Shown piece after piece: positions 1 through 11,405 of a stretch of 64,000 nt of DNA (within the stretch, counting starts at the first letter, position 1; every line of letters starts with the position of its first letter). Location: contig CM066293.1 in assembly GCA_033816765.1 (NCBI GenBank), positions 2,728,001-2,792,000 of the forward strand, given 5' to 3'. The stretch comes from Nothopassalora personata. Lineage: Eukaryota > Ascomycota > Dothideomycetes > Mycosphaerellales > Mycosphaerellaceae. The notes beneath the pieces are model-generated. The model was not told the DNA's origin. It searched no databases and worked only from the letters and a program-made list of their open reading frames with translations. The translations under genes and the position numbers were made by a program.

Positions 1-421
1 TCGAGATCCTTAAGGAACTCGCGTACGTTACGCTACTAAACCGTAGGCGTCTCTATACCGTAGTACTACTAGTTATCCTTATCGGCCTTCACTATCCGAT
101 TACGATGCCGCTAGGGTCTACCTAAAATTACTAATAGCCTACCTATAGGCACCGCGTAGTAGATGGCGTTACTTACGCGCTCTACTCCCGCGTTATTAGC
201 GAGTCGTAGCCGAACCGTAAAGGCGCCGTAGCAATACCCTAGGTTATACGTATACGACTCTAACTTCGGTAGCCTTGCCCTATTAATAGGTTACATTTAA
301 TGTCGGAGTACATACTTATACGATACTAGGCTAAGATCCGTACAGTTATCTAGGAGAAACGTAGCCTCGCGAAAGCCCTTACGAGTCTCGACTACGCCTC
401 GTAAGTAACGCGCTAGACATG

Positions 422-607
422 CATCTACTCGCCTTAAGGGGTCGACTTTAGGAAAACTCGGACTTAGGAGCGACCTACTTATAGTCCTCTACCTTTTCCC
501 TAGTCGCTACGATAGACACACATCTACTCGCCTTAAGGGGTCGACTTTAGGAAAACTCGGACTTAGGAGCGACCTACTTCTAGTCCTCTACCTTTTCCCT
601 AGTCGCT
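422..607 (-). repeat. 99-bp tandem duplication in the gag/protease linker of B1
   Basis: Two nearly identical units lie 99 bp apart (units begin at 422 and 521). The same duplication is present in B' (45267-45454), while element K has a single unit. 99 bp is 33 codons, so the duplication would have kept the frame. Confidence 0.8.
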
Positions 608-1766
608 ACCCTTCTTAGTTAGAGCCTTCGTAGCGTCTACCCTACGAACCGCTTACGCGTTACGGTCCCTCCATAGGTGCCTATTCGGGCAATCCGTCTT
701 AATGTAACCCTTCTTATAGTATCTATAGCACTCCGCTTTAGTCCTATCGAAGGTTATAGACGATCCGCCGGCGTCCCGCTAGTAACTCGCACCCGGGTCG
801 CGCGACGCCTAACTATACTTCTACTACTTCGAGCTACGATCGCTTCGCCCTTAGTCGCCCTTAGTCTCTCGCCTACGGCGACTATACTACCCGCGGTCGT
901 GCCCTCCGCTACTACGCTCCGTGCTTTTAATACGCGAAGCTAGGATTACTAGTTCCTCTCTAGTTATTAGGATGTTATAAAACTTAATGATTACGGACCA
1001 TAGGCTAGGCGTAAGCTTAGCGAGCATGTGTCGCACGCGTTGCGCCTCCGTATAGTCCCCTAACTGATCCTCTATAACATCTAGCTCAGTCGTAAACTAA
1101 CGTACTGTCTAGTTGTCCTTCTATTTCACCGCCTTATACTCTAACATTACGTTAAGTACGCGGTTCATAGGGTTACCGTATACGTCTCGATAGAACTCCT
1201 TAAAGTCCTAGTATATATACCCTTTAAGGTTAAGGACGCTATAGTTAGCGTACTATCGCTCACTTACCTCTCCGCTTAGGTACATAACCCTATATAGGAC
1301 CTTTAACTCGTTCGTCGTATACGTGCCGCCTAAGAGGGTAAAGATAAGAGAGAGCTCCCTTAGGAATACCCGTGCTTTCTTAATCGAGTCCCCTCTAAAA
1401 GGCGTAGGTTCTTTAAGACGTAAACGTGTCGTATGCGATGCGACCGCGCCTCGAGCTACGATATTATCGTTAGTTACTATAGATAGAGGAGGGGGAGGGG
1501 GAGTAGGGGATAGTTCTCCGCCGGATTCGCCATAAGGGTCCGCCGGCGGCACGCTTACGTCCCGTAAGATCTCTAACTGTTTAATCTCCCTCTATATCTC
1601 CTTCTCCTTAACCTCTACCTAAAGGGCATCCCTCCTTACGACTAAGGCTACACGCCTCGCTTGTTACTAGGCCCTAGGGCTTAGGGGAGCCGTAGGCGTA
1701 GCGCTGCTGTCGTCGCGTTCGGACTCTATAGCGTGTATAGATTGTAACGAAGAGAAGAATTAGAAC

Positions 1767-1963
1767 TATTAAGGGGATGTCGCAATGTATAGCACGCCTA
1801 CGACCTACTAGTCGTAGATGAACTAATTCTTGCCTTTTGTTCTAGACGCATCGCGCGTCGTAAGGTGTACTTATACGTGTTACGTGCGGCTTAGTAGCCG
1901 GTCGCGACCGTATGTTATATGTAAGGCCACATGTAAGGGTTAGCTACTAGGCTGCCCCTTATA
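1767..1963 (-). repeat. LTR of Ty3 element B1 (197 bp)
   Basis: On the minus strand it starts TATAAGGGGCAG (originally TGTAAGGGG) and ends CCCCTTAATA. It has the same length as the 3' LTR of B' (50408-50604) and aligns with it along its whole length. Confidence 0.85.
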
Positions 1964-1968
1964 GGATA

Positions 1969-3000
1969 ACTAGGTACTTAGGAAAGGCGTGCAGTTCTAG
2001 GCATGGAAATCTATGCTAATTAGCGCACTGCTAGAGAAGGATCTAGTTAGATACGTAATCTATGATCTAGACTAGGTTGACCTAAAGTACGCTCTAAACA
2101 GGGTAGCTTATAATTAACCCTAAGATATAACTAAGAATGTCTAAGATGAGACTACCTAGAATAAAGCCCCTTAGGACATTACTAGTAGTATAGGATATAA
2201 AGCTACCTACAAGCGATAGAAAAAAGAGGACATATAAGCATATAGCATTATTATAGCTAGATTGGATTCTACCCTAAGGCTAAACTTTAGAGATGTAGAC
2301 AAGTTAGCTAAGGAATTATATAATTTAATTAAGGCAATATATAAGCTAGTTATTACAATTAATCTATATAATACTCTAAAGGCAGTTAGGCACATTAAAC
2401 TAGATGCTGTAAGACCTAATACATTAAAGTACTATAAAGACTTTTAAGCATAGGTAAATAATAACAAGACTACTATAGAGCAATTTATTAGATCTTCCCT
2501 AGTTAATAATAAGTTAAGGCTTAAATCCTCTTTTGTCCTCCTAGATAGCATCTATAGATTGTACTTTGTTAAAGGTCTAAACCATGTCGAATGGCTTAGG
2601 ACATAGAGACACAACAATCCCCTAGAATTAACTACCCTAGAAAGAATGTTCATAACTCTTAGGAAGGAGTAAGTACCTACTACCTACAAGCCTAGCAATA
2701 GCTTTATTAGAGCATTCTTAAGTAAGAATGATAATGAGCAGTGCATATAGTGCTTACATAAGTATACTAACGCGAACTGCTATAAGTAGCATCTAGAGAA
2801 GAACCCTAGGAACAGGTCTAAGAAGGGTAAAGACACCCTAAAGGATAGGGTAAAGAAGGTAAAGGGTAGTAAATCCCCTAGGAAGAGGATTGCTATAGTA
2901 ATTAATAACTAGTTAGACTTATTATCTAATTAGGAGCACAGCTCTAATAGTAATAGGGACTAGAGATAACTACATAGGAGGTCTAGAGCAGCTATTGCAG
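1969..3000 (+). pseudogene. copia A gag remnant with zinc knuckle
   Basis: Reading through TAG codons gives a copia-type Gag (UBN2 class), beginning with a Trp-rich segment after DN-WVLRKG. A CX2CX4HX4C zinc knuckle lies near 2739-2785, with its His position now a Tyr codon (CAC to TAC), as expected for RIP. A 61-residue piece of the frame is still open at 2262-2447. The same Gag recurs in element I on the minus strand (about 29600-30190). The frame is broken and non-functional. Confidence 0.75.
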
Positions 3001-3399
3001 TTGCATAACTAGTATGTATAGGAAGGACAGTAGCTACCGCATTAAACCTAATATTAATAGACAAAGTCTATAATATAGGCACATCCTTCTATATCTGCAA
3101 TAATCTTATAGACCTTTAGAATGTTAGGCTAAGACTAAGGCCTATATACTTCTTATAGGCCGTTAGGTAAGGATCTCTTATAACTAAAGGAGAATTGGAG
3201 TAGGTTATAAAGAACTATCTTAGCTAAGAGACTACCCTCCTCCTTCGCAATATGCTTTACTTACTAGAGTTAGATGCGACACTAATCTCTACAGAACTCC
3301 TATATAAGAAACATAGAGTTTACCTAGATAGACTATCTAAAATGCTATTCTAGAAGGACAAGCCTATAGGCTTAGTTAAGATAATAAAAAATGTTATTA

Positions 3400-6300
3400 T
3401 CTTTAGGAACCTTAGGGTAAAGAGGGGTTCTAGGAAGGATAAAGATAGATTAGCACTAAAAGGACTTACTACTCTTATATTTGCTAAGCTAAGAACTAAC
3501 ATAGTTAGATAGCATTAAAGGCTTAGGCATATTAAGAGCACATTACTTAATACTACAAAAGAAGCAGTTAAGGGCCTAGAAGATGTTAATACTATAGAGT
3601 TAGGGCATTATAAGACTTGTAAGCTTATAAGATTATAAAGAGTTGTTTTAAGAATCCCTAGGAGACCTGCACTAGAGGCATTAGATAAAATCCATGCTAA
3701 CCTAGTTAGTCCAATCACTCCACTCTCTTATAATAGTTACGTATATTGCCTTATGCTTACGTATGCTAAAACTAGGATGAGGTAGTACTTGCTACTTCTA
3801 AAGAAAAGTGCTACTCTAATAGCAATTAAGACTTAGCTCACTATAATATAGAACTACTACAAGAAGAAACCTAAGATCTGGTTCTTAGATAGTGGTGGGG
3901 AATTCAACAACATTAAACTTAGAACACATACCTAACATAAAGGAATTAGATAGGATTTTGTATCACTATACACACCTAAGTAGAATAGGATTGCTAAAGC
4001 TTCGAATAAAGTTATTATTAACAAGGCTAGAGCTATGCTTATGGACTCTAGCTTGCTATAGAACCTCTAACCCTAGGCTATAGATTTTGTATGCTATATT
4101 ACGAACCGCCTCTTTAACTTAACAACAAAAAATGTACTATAGATTAACTTTAAGAAGGACCTAGGCATTAATGTTAAAGAGATAGACTTAAGGAATGTAA
4201 GGAGGTTTGGATGTAAAGCATACAAACATAACGACAATCACACCAAGTCTAAAAAGTTCTCTATAAGGGCGGACATATAGTAGTATATAGGATTCTAGGG
4301 TAGTTTATTAACTAACTACCTGCTATAGAAGCCATAGTAGGAGAAAGGAAAATAGGTCTACAAGACGACCTATTCCCCCTATGTAACTTTTAATAAAGAT
4401 TTCTTGTAGAACTCGCAATACTAAATCCCTATAGGCAAGCAGGTTGCTTAGGGGGAGTAGATAGGGCAGACTGTTAAGAGCTCCTAGCTTACTACTAGTA
4501 ATAAGCATGCTGTCCTAGATGACGAGATTACCTTCCTTAGACATCCCTATAATAACCCTAAGGACCCTTACTATAAAGGTATTCACATGCCTCATAAAGG
4601 GCTACACGAGCTAGAAGCGAGTTACTAACCCTATAAACCTTTAAGGGGAGCTGTGTAGCTAGAGGGGGAGCTGCTGCAGCATAGTAACCAACCTAAAACA
4701 TAAAGGGCTTCGTAACAAGACTCCCCTAACTAAGGTCAGTCTTAGGGGGAGCATAGGACAGAAGATTCACGTCTACTATTTAGAGACACATCCCCCCAGC
4801 TCTAGGAACAGTCTCCTGTAGAGCACACCCAGCTCTAGGAATAATCTCCTATAGAGCACACCTAGCTCTAGGAACAATCCCCTATAGAGCATAAGCCTTA
4901 GACTTTATAGTCTAAAGAGCTACACTAAGAAGACACAGCCCCAGCTGTGCAAGAAGACCCTAATCAGGCCATGACACCATTCTACCCTGCCCTATACATT
5001 GGTAAGAGGAAGAGAGATAGGACTTATAAGCCTATAAAGACTAAACAAGCTAAGGTCTATCCTAAGCCAACTAGGAGAAGTTCAAGACAGAACAGATCCC
5101 ATCATGATTATAGTAAACTTAAGAAAGTATTCGCTATAATAGCTATAGATAATATAAAGAAGGGGAAGCTAGCAGATCCTACCACCCTAACTAAAGCATT
5201 AAACAGACCTAATAGAGCTAAATAGATTAGGGCAATTAGAAAGGAATTCAACTCCTTAGAAGACACAGAATGTGTTGTATAGATCCTATTATAGAAAGTC
5301 CCTAAGGGCGGGAAACTGCTTATAGGAAAATAGGTCCTGTACTACAAGTATCTTCCTAATAGGTCTATTAAGAAGCGTAGAGCTAGATAGGTAGTAAAGG
5401 GGTTTACTTAAAAGCAAGGGATAGACTATGTTAAAACCTTTGCTCCAACCCTAAGGCTACTAACAAGTAGGATTCTCCTAGCCCTATACACAGTCCTTAG
5501 CTAGAAGAGGAGACAGATTAATATTGAAATAGCATTTATAAACCCTAACATTAACAGACCTTTATACATTAAACTACTAGAAGGGGCAGAACTTATTAAG
5601 AAAGATCTATCTAACAAAGTCCTAGAAATTAAGAAGGGACTATATAGATTAAAACAAGCTGCAAACCTCTAGTACTATGATGCTAAGGAAGCTCTAGAAG
5701 AATTAGGCCTAAAGAGACTTAATTCTAATACATGTCTTTTTTAGGGGGAGAATTTTTTAGTTCTCCTATATATAGATAACTTTCAGATCTTTAGCGACAG
5801 TAATTAGAAGATTGACAAGTTCATTACTAGACTAAAGAAGAAGTACTCTATTAAAACTGTTAACACTAACCTTTTCCTAGGCATGCAACTAAAGAGTAAA
5901 AAGAATAGAGATCTCTATGTCTCCTAAAAGTACTATGCTTTAGAGAAACTTTAGAAACATAGCCTAGACTTAGCTAAAAGTGTCAAGTATCCCCTTAACC
6001 GCCTATATAAAGCTTATAGAAAGTAATATAATATATAGGATTATAATCTATTTAATATATTAATTAGGGAACTCTAGTACCTAGCTAACTAGACGAGGCT
6101 AGACATCTTCTATATAATAAACTACTTAGCTAAATTCTTAGCTAATCCTTTAGTAGAGTATATTGCTATAGTAAAGCATATTTAGAGATATATTACTAGA
6201 ATAATTAATAAGTACCTAATCTTGAGAAAGACATAATCCCTAAAGCTAGAGATCTATATAGACTCTAATTTCTCTAGAGATCTAATAGGTAGATTAACCT

Positions 6301-6720
6301 TAGGACTCCTAGTTAAAATAGCTAGAGGTCCTATAATCTAGAAGTCTAACCTATAGAAAGAGATAGTACTATTAAGCACTAAAGCAGAGTATATAGCCTT
6401 AACTAAATACTATAGGGAAGTAATATAGTTAAGAAATCTACTCTATAAGACCTAGAAAATAACTAACTATAAGGCTTAAGCCTTTAAGATCTTTGTAGAT
6501 AACTAGTCTACTATTAAACTAGTTAGAGATTATACTAACTATAAAAGAACTAAGTATATTAGACTTAGGAACTACTTTTGTAGATAGGTTTATAAAGAAG
6601 GCTTAATTATAGTTAAGTATATCCCTACTATATAGTAGCTTATAGATTAGCTTATAAAGCTAAAGTTACTAAACTATATTCTCTAAGGGAGGCTTCTAGA
6701 AGTTAACTACACTTTTATTT
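3400..6720 (+). pseudogene. copia A integrase, reverse transcriptase and RNase H, RIP-inactivated
   Basis: Integrase signatures lie at about 3490-4600, including an aspartate-containing IHANLV segment and the later WFLDSGGEF and TPKQNR motifs. A proline/serine-rich linker follows. The reverse transcriptase region (about 5230-6100) has KGFTQKQGIDY and TFAPTLR, and the catalytic Y-x-D-D box near 5770 now reads YIDN. RNase H follows, with a copia-type end (LTKPK-like) near 6660-6700. Dozens of TAG/TAA codons and the D-to-N change at the active site mean the enzyme cannot work. Confidence 0.85.
4795..4893 (+). repeat. 33-bp tandem repeat (three units) in the copia A linker
   Basis: Three units begin at 4795, 4828 and 4861. 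Each is 33 bp (11 codons) and starts CCCAGCTCTAGGAA or a near variant. They fall in the integrase to reverse transcriptase linker, where in-frame repeat number is free to vary. Confidence 0.85.
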
Positions 6721-6959
6721 ATATATAGTAAGACCTTTATTTATTTATAAGTATTTATAAAGTAAAATTTTATTTATTAGGAGATAGTAGAGGAAAGTTT
6801 TTATTTATTAGCCTAGAGGGCTAGATTTATTTATAGTATTATATATCTTACTATACTTATATAACTAGACTATAGAGAGGCTTACTTTAGAACTGCCTTT
6901 TAAGGCAAGATCTAGTTTATTATTATAGACTCTAATTCTAGGGAGCTATAGTATTAAAA

Positions 6960-8200
6960 GCAAAAGGAAATAGAGAAGTAGACCGCCCTTACTTATAGCG
7001 GCTATTTTATCCTTTAGTCCTAACTAGATCCTAAGAACCTTACTAATACCTAATATAAGTACACCCTCTAGACTACTACTTACTACTAGAACTACTAGAG
7101 CCTCTAGAACTCCTCTTATAGGAAGTTGAGTTAATTATAGTACCCTCCTAAAAGTCGTTATTAGTACTAAGACGCTATAGGAACTAACAAATTAGGGTAT
7201 TAACATTATCCTAAGAGAGAGAGTTAGAGAATAGGAGGCGAACCTTAAGGAGGATAGTTCTAGAACTATTACTAGGAGCCCTAGGGATGCTTAGGCGCTA
7301 GTCTATATCGCTAGGGATAAGCTAGGTCGGTAGTATCTAAAAACTATATCTAGAGGTACTTATACTAGGAGAATATAGAGCTAGAGATAGGAAGCCCTAA
7401 TATAGAGGACTACTATGTATAATAGGAGGAGAGCGACTAGCTTATATACTACCCTAGAAGGTAGTAATAGTAGAGTAAGAGTAACCTATACCTAGCTACT
7501 AGTAGGTTCTAGATAGACTAGTAATTCCCTACTATAGGGTCCGTAGAGAGAAGAAGCTATACTTATCGTAGTAATTGTTAAGAGCGTAGTTAGTATAGTA
7601 GCCCTTAAACTATCCTAGAATAGTATAGTAGCTAGAGAAGGAAAGGTTAGATCTCTCCTTATAGTAGTTATAGGCGCTACCAAAGTACTAAATAAGATAG
7701 TCTACAGTAGAAGCCTATAAGGTAGGAAGGTAGTTCTAACTACTATTTATGTTTATAGTTATAGTATTAGTAATATAGCCTTAAGGGTCGACTATTATAT
7801 AATCAAAGCCCTAAGTAGCCGCGTTAATCTAACCCTAGTTTAGTAGGTTAGTAATACTACCCTTAGTAGTTAGAAGCTTCGTCTTATAGAAGGTAATCTT
7901 AAGAGATACTATAGTAAGCTATAAGGTCATATTCCTCTTAGTAATCTTACGCTTACTATCGATAATATACTTAACTAGTCTAAGTGCCTTAATAAGGGTC
8001 TTACGCTTAGAGAGCTTACTAGATATAGGTAGACCCTTTCTACTATTACTAGAAGGACGCTTATTAGGATCGTTACCGTTACTAGAGCTAGTTCTACTAC
8101 TAAAGACATTACTAGCGTTACTAAACTAGTTTATAGGAGTCTACTTAATAACATCTACTATAATACTACTTATAAGTTAGTAAATACCCTTAAAATATTA
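6960..8200 (-). pseudogene. Possible antisense open frame in the 3' region of copia A
   Basis: On the strand opposite pol, one frame of roughly 400 codons can be followed from about 8200 to 6960 with only TAG/TAA stops, the kind RIP makes from CAG, CAA and TGG. The inferred protein has a basic, Ser/Lys-rich first part, then a Tyr/Asn-rich middle. I recognise no domain. Other frames here also have few stops because the DNA is rich in CTA/GTA codons, so coding is not proven. It could also be part of an unrelated insertion between pol and the LTR. Confidence 0.35.
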
Positions 8201-8647
8201 TTATATATATAGTATACCTTACTAAAGCTTCTCAAAAAGCTTTAAGAGTATATATATAGTAGTTATTAGTATATATAATTATATATAGTAGTCTAGAAGG
8301 GGGTAAGAGAGGTATAAAGTAGTATAAAGTAGAAAGAGTTATTTAGTAAAGAACTAGCTTCTTTTATATATACCTATAAGGTCTATACGTTACTACCTAG
8401 CTATAAGAGCCTTCTTAAGCCGAGAGAACCTTCTATTTACTTCTAAAAGCGGAAAGATAAGGCCTAAATATGTCTAAAAGTAGGTCTATAAAGATCGCTT
8501 ATATATATAGATCTAATAAGATCGCTGTCCTTAGTATATGCCTACTTATAGCTAATCTAGTATCTAAAGCTAGTAAAGGTGTTCGAGACTAATATAGTAA
8601 TATAGGTAATATTAAGTTAATTAGACTACCTTTATAATAGTTAGTCT

Positions 8648-8657
8648 AAAGGGGGAG
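8648..8657 (+). other. Polypurine tract of copia A
   Basis: AAAGGGGGAG lies directly upstream of the 3' LTR. The same tract (reverse complement CTCTCCCTTT) adjoins the LTR of element I at 23326. Confidence 0.75.
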
Positions 8658-8832
8658 TATTATAAATTAGGTAACTAATAGCTATATTAGTTAGGACTTA
8701 GCACACACACACTATATTACACTGTTTCTATAGCTAGATAGTCTTACACCCTATAGCAATTTATAAGGGTTACTAATCCACCCTATCGTTTCAATCTAGA
8801 AGCTTGTACTCGTCAAATACCTATCTACAACA
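8658..8832 (+). repeat. 3' LTR of copia A (175 bp)
   Basis: It starts TATTATAAATTAG (RIP form of TGTTGTGAATCAG) and ends CTACAACA. It matches the two 176-bp LTRs of element I at 23150-23325 and 30416-30591. Gene island 1 starts at 8833. Confidence 0.85.
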
Positions 8833-9359
8833 GGCGAAGCGTCTAAGATCGAACAGGGCATGTTCTAGTATAACTTATTTCTAGAAGCCTCGACAACTCG
8901 ATTGTGGATCGCTATAGCGATATAATAGTAACACTTTCATACGCCCTATATACCTAATTCGCACACTGATCGCTACACAGGTGCTAAACCAATACGTCAC
9001 CTATCGGTCTCGAAAGCATTCCTTGGAAATTCTATTTTGTGTACATCGTCAGTCTAGTCATCGAGGTCATCTGTATTCGGGTCATTTTCGTAGGGACCAA
9101 AGGTCTGACTCTCGAAGAGATTGGACAGCTGTTGGATGGATCCCTTCACAGTGGACGAACAGATGACATCTCGGATAAGTCTTCGGTCGAGAAAGAGCGT
9201 GTAGAAGTGACGAAGGTGTAGTGTCGCATTCCTCTACTGCGGTGGTTTGAGGACTCGGTCACATGGCATGTCTGAGGACAACAGGAAATAGCACAAAAGT
9301 CATGTCGCAATTCAACAGTGTGCCTTCTCATCTCCACCCTCACAACACTCAACGCCATC
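8833..9359. other. Intergenic, no gene seen
   Basis: Normal-composition DNA between the copia A LTR and the first host gene. Short open frames overlap on both strands and none resembles a protein I know. It presumably holds the promoter of the following gene. Confidence 0.6.
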
Positions 9360-9926
9360 ATGATGGACAACGACAGATCCTCGCAGTGCCGCTTCTTTCA
9401 ACTCCCAGGCGAGCTTAGAAACATCGTCTACAGGCTTGTTCTCTGCGACCCTGATACGAGAATGGGACTCAGTTCGGAATGTCGAGTATGGATCTCCGAG
9501 AATACAATCACCCAACCTCCGCTCCTCCGAACCTGCTCTCAAATCCGCACCGAAGCCTCAACAATCTACTACCTCGAAAATGCCTTCGACGTACTATGCT
9601 CCGGCTTCGAACCCGGGAACATGACAGTACTCATACGCCAAGCTAAGCCGCTAAGCATTTCAGCCGAAGTGCACGATTATGAGGTCGCTCCGAAGTGGGC
9701 GAATGTCTTCATGTGGCTGGAGGCATACTACAACGACGAAGTGGGAAGACTCGATGAATTATGGAATCCGCATGGCCAGGTGGAGCTGTGGAACAGTGTT
9801 GCAAAGATGTTCGATATGGTTGATTTATTGAAGGGAAGCGGGCTGTCGTGGAGGAAGGTGAAGGAAGCGCTCCAGTTGACGAGGGATGTTGCAGCTTTGT
9901 CGGGGGATTGGGAGTGGGTCGACTGA
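9360..9926 (+). CDS. Small F-box/2EXR-like protein
   Basis: A 188-residue protein whose N-terminus carries the motif FFQLPGELRNIVYRLVL, the signature of the very large fungal family of F-box-like/2EXR proteins. It is followed by LLRTCSQIRTEASTIYY, the second conserved block. The family is abundant in Dothideomycetes and mostly uncharacterised; an F-box member would present substrates to an SCF ubiquitin ligase, but that role is inferred. The first ATG in frame is at 9360 (ATGATGG context); the frame extends upstream only to a GTG. The C-terminal half shows no known domain. There is no visible intron. It sits about 530 bp from the copia A LTR. Confidence 0.7.
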   Translation: MMDNDRSSQCRFFQLPGELRNIVYRLVLCDPDTRMGLSSECRVWISENTITQPPLLRTCSQIRTEASTIYYLENAFDVLCSGFEPGNMTVLIRQAKPLSISAEVHDYEVAPKWANVFMWLEAYYNDEVGRLDELWNPHGQVELWNSVAKMFDMVDLLKGSGLSWRKVKEALQLTRDVAALSGDWEWVD

Positions 9927-10243
9927 AAGGTATTCGTGCCTGCTGAAGAGATTGTTTCGACACTATAATGCGTGGAGGGAGCCGCTAAAACGCACGACAG
10001 TCTGTAGCCACAAGTTTAGATAGCTACTGAAAGCTTATCCTGTTTCGGAATAGTGCTTCTTCACAAGGCAATTATTGAGGACAGTGAATGTGCTTCATAA
10101 TGCACCATGGAGAGAAATACCTTTTCTCAGGCGTCCACTCTGCTCGAAAGTACACCGCAAGCCGCGGACTTCGTCTCAACATCAATACAACCTCGATAGA
10201 AGTTGCCAATCGCACTACCGAAATCCACACTGACACAATCGAA

Positions 10244-10789
10244 ATGTGCAATACAAAAGACCTTGTCTTCGCCTGCCACCACATAACCACAATAGTCGTC
10301 AGCACCTGTCGCGGAACCTACACACGCACTCACCGAGACCACGATGAGCCGCTCCCAGCCTGCAGCGGAAGAGATGCTGAGCTTCGCCTTCGCCTCCTCG
10401 AAAAGTGTCCCTGGTGTGCCAGAAAGGAAAAGTACGCCACACTCAGAGCACCAGTCGAGCGTATTCGCACCATCAACTACCACCAGCCAACTGTAGCGAC
10501 AAAGCGAGCCGTCGTCGAGGCTGAGGCGAGTTATGAACGCGAGATGGCGACGTTGGGGAAGATGAACATCAAGCCGCCGGGAAAGCGGCAAAAGGTCCCG
10601 AGGGTGATGGGCCAGAGGAAAGCGAAGGGTGGTAGTCCGTTGAGAAGGGAGCTGAAGAGGGCGGAAATTGATGAGGAGGGAGGACAGGTCGAGGAGACCG
10701 TGGATGAAGAATGCGAAAGTGAGGACGATGGACCGTCGCCGTCCTTGATCGGTGACATCGAGAAGACGGAAGACGAATTGCAGATGTGA
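10244..10789 (+). CDS. Hypothetical Cys/His-rich protein with acidic tail
   Basis: A 181-residue frame starting MCNTKDLVF, with ACHH, a single Cys further on and a CPWCARK motif at about residue 70. This resembles small fungal proteins that begin MC...FxCxH and have a later CPxC pair, thought to bind zinc; no function is known. The C-terminal half is Lys/Arg-rich, then Glu/Asp-rich (about the last 40 residues), so probably disordered. The frame is open upstream to an ATG at 10088, which would add 52 residues. I prefer 10244 because family members start with MC just before the aromatic/Cys segment. Confidence 0.55.
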   Translation: MCNTKDLVFACHHITTIVVSTCRGTYTRTHRDHDEPLPACSGRDAELRLRLLEKCPWCARKEKYATLRAPVERIRTINYHQPTVATKRAVVEAEASYEREMATLGKMNIKPPGKRQKVPRVMGQRKAKGGSPLRRELKRAEIDEEGGQVEETVDEECESEDDGPSPSLIGDIEKTEDELQM

Positions 10790-11405
10790 TGCAGGCGGCG
10801 CCGAAGGTTGTGGTCAAAGATCGCAAGGACAGCGCAGTGTCGTTTGCGGTCGCCGATGCCGACATCACACCAAGACTTGCCCGCAACGAAGAAGTTGGCA
10901 TCGAGAGCCTTGAATTGGGAAGTTATCGGATGTGTTGCTGCCGACCAGGATATCTCTGCGAGTACTGCTGAGCGCCAAAATCCTTCAGTCGCCAGCGTCC
11001 AGCCGCAAAACTGAGTGACAGCTTCTCAAAGTGGCGCCAAGGTCGTTCTGAACCATGTTGTACTGTGTTGCAGTACAGCTCCGTGAGAGGGATGGCATAG
11101 CATAGCGTCCATGGGTCCTCTTGGCGATTGTCAGAGGGGAACCTTGCGCGATCTGAGGTGAAGGCGAAAGAAATGCTGCAGTAATAAGCACAATGAAAGC
11201 AGAGAAGTAGAGCTCGCGATGGCAATGGTGAAGTCATGCACGGATGGCGGAAGCAGAACTGGGGACGCCTGCTAGCGCCAATACGCTATGATGATTTATG
11301 GCCGCGCCGTCATTGGTCGAATGGAAGGAGCTCTTGGACTTCTCACAACGACAACGACATTGCCAACCACTCCACCTCACCAAATCCCCCCTCACAACAC
11401 ACACA
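10790..11405. other. Intergenic, upstream of the complex I gene
   Basis: No convincing gene. Overlapping open frames on both strands look like shadows. The last part must hold the promoter and 5' leader of the complex I subunit gene, whose start context is CACACAATGTCG. Confidence 0.55.

Larger units (their letters stand above)
1..1963 (-). mobile_element. Ty3/gypsy element B1, 5' part (LTR, gag, start of pol), RIP-mutated
   Basis: This is the 5' end of a Ty3-type retrotransposon read on the minus strand and cut by the window edge. It is an inverted copy of the first 1.9 kb of element B' (from 43932), with the same LTR, gag start and 99-bp duplication. In-frame TAG codons replace Gln/Trp throughout, so nothing here is translatable. 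It interrupts the gag of copia element A, whose sequence starts immediately after 1963. The element's other end lies outside the window, so its target duplication cannot be confirmed. Confidence 0.85.
1969..8832 (+). mobile_element. Ty1/copia element A, 5'-interrupted, RIP-mutated
   Basis: The order on the plus strand is gag (from 1969), zinc knuckle, integrase, linker, reverse transcriptase, RNase H, a 1.9-kb extra region, polypurine tract and 3' LTR. Pol order integrase before reverse transcriptase is the copia arrangement. TAG/TAA replace Gln and Trp codons everywhere. The 5' LTR and start of gag are missing because B1 is inserted there. The unusual part is the long extra segment between the end of pol (about 6720) and the polypurine tract at 8648. 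The 3' LTR borders gene island 1 directly. Confidence 0.85.

Noticed and set aside
677..943. 88-residue plus-strand frame in B1 (and its twin at 44933-45199, minus)
   Set aside because: It lies opposite the Gag frame and survives because the reverse complement of RIP stops is CTA. It is a shadow, not an antisense gene.
1323..1535. 70-residue plus-strand frame in B1 and its twin at 44341-44553
   Set aside because: It overlaps the Gag start on the opposite strand; the Pro/Gly-rich ends are the reverse of the Gag Pro-rich region.
9318..9359. GTG start upstream of the F-box-like gene
   Set aside because: The first ATG in frame is 9360 and lies just before the conserved motif.
11298..11405. Upstream extension of the complex I subunit frame to an ATG at 11298
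   Set aside because: The 36 added residues would precede a typical targeting sequence starting [12 protein letters not shown] at 11406.
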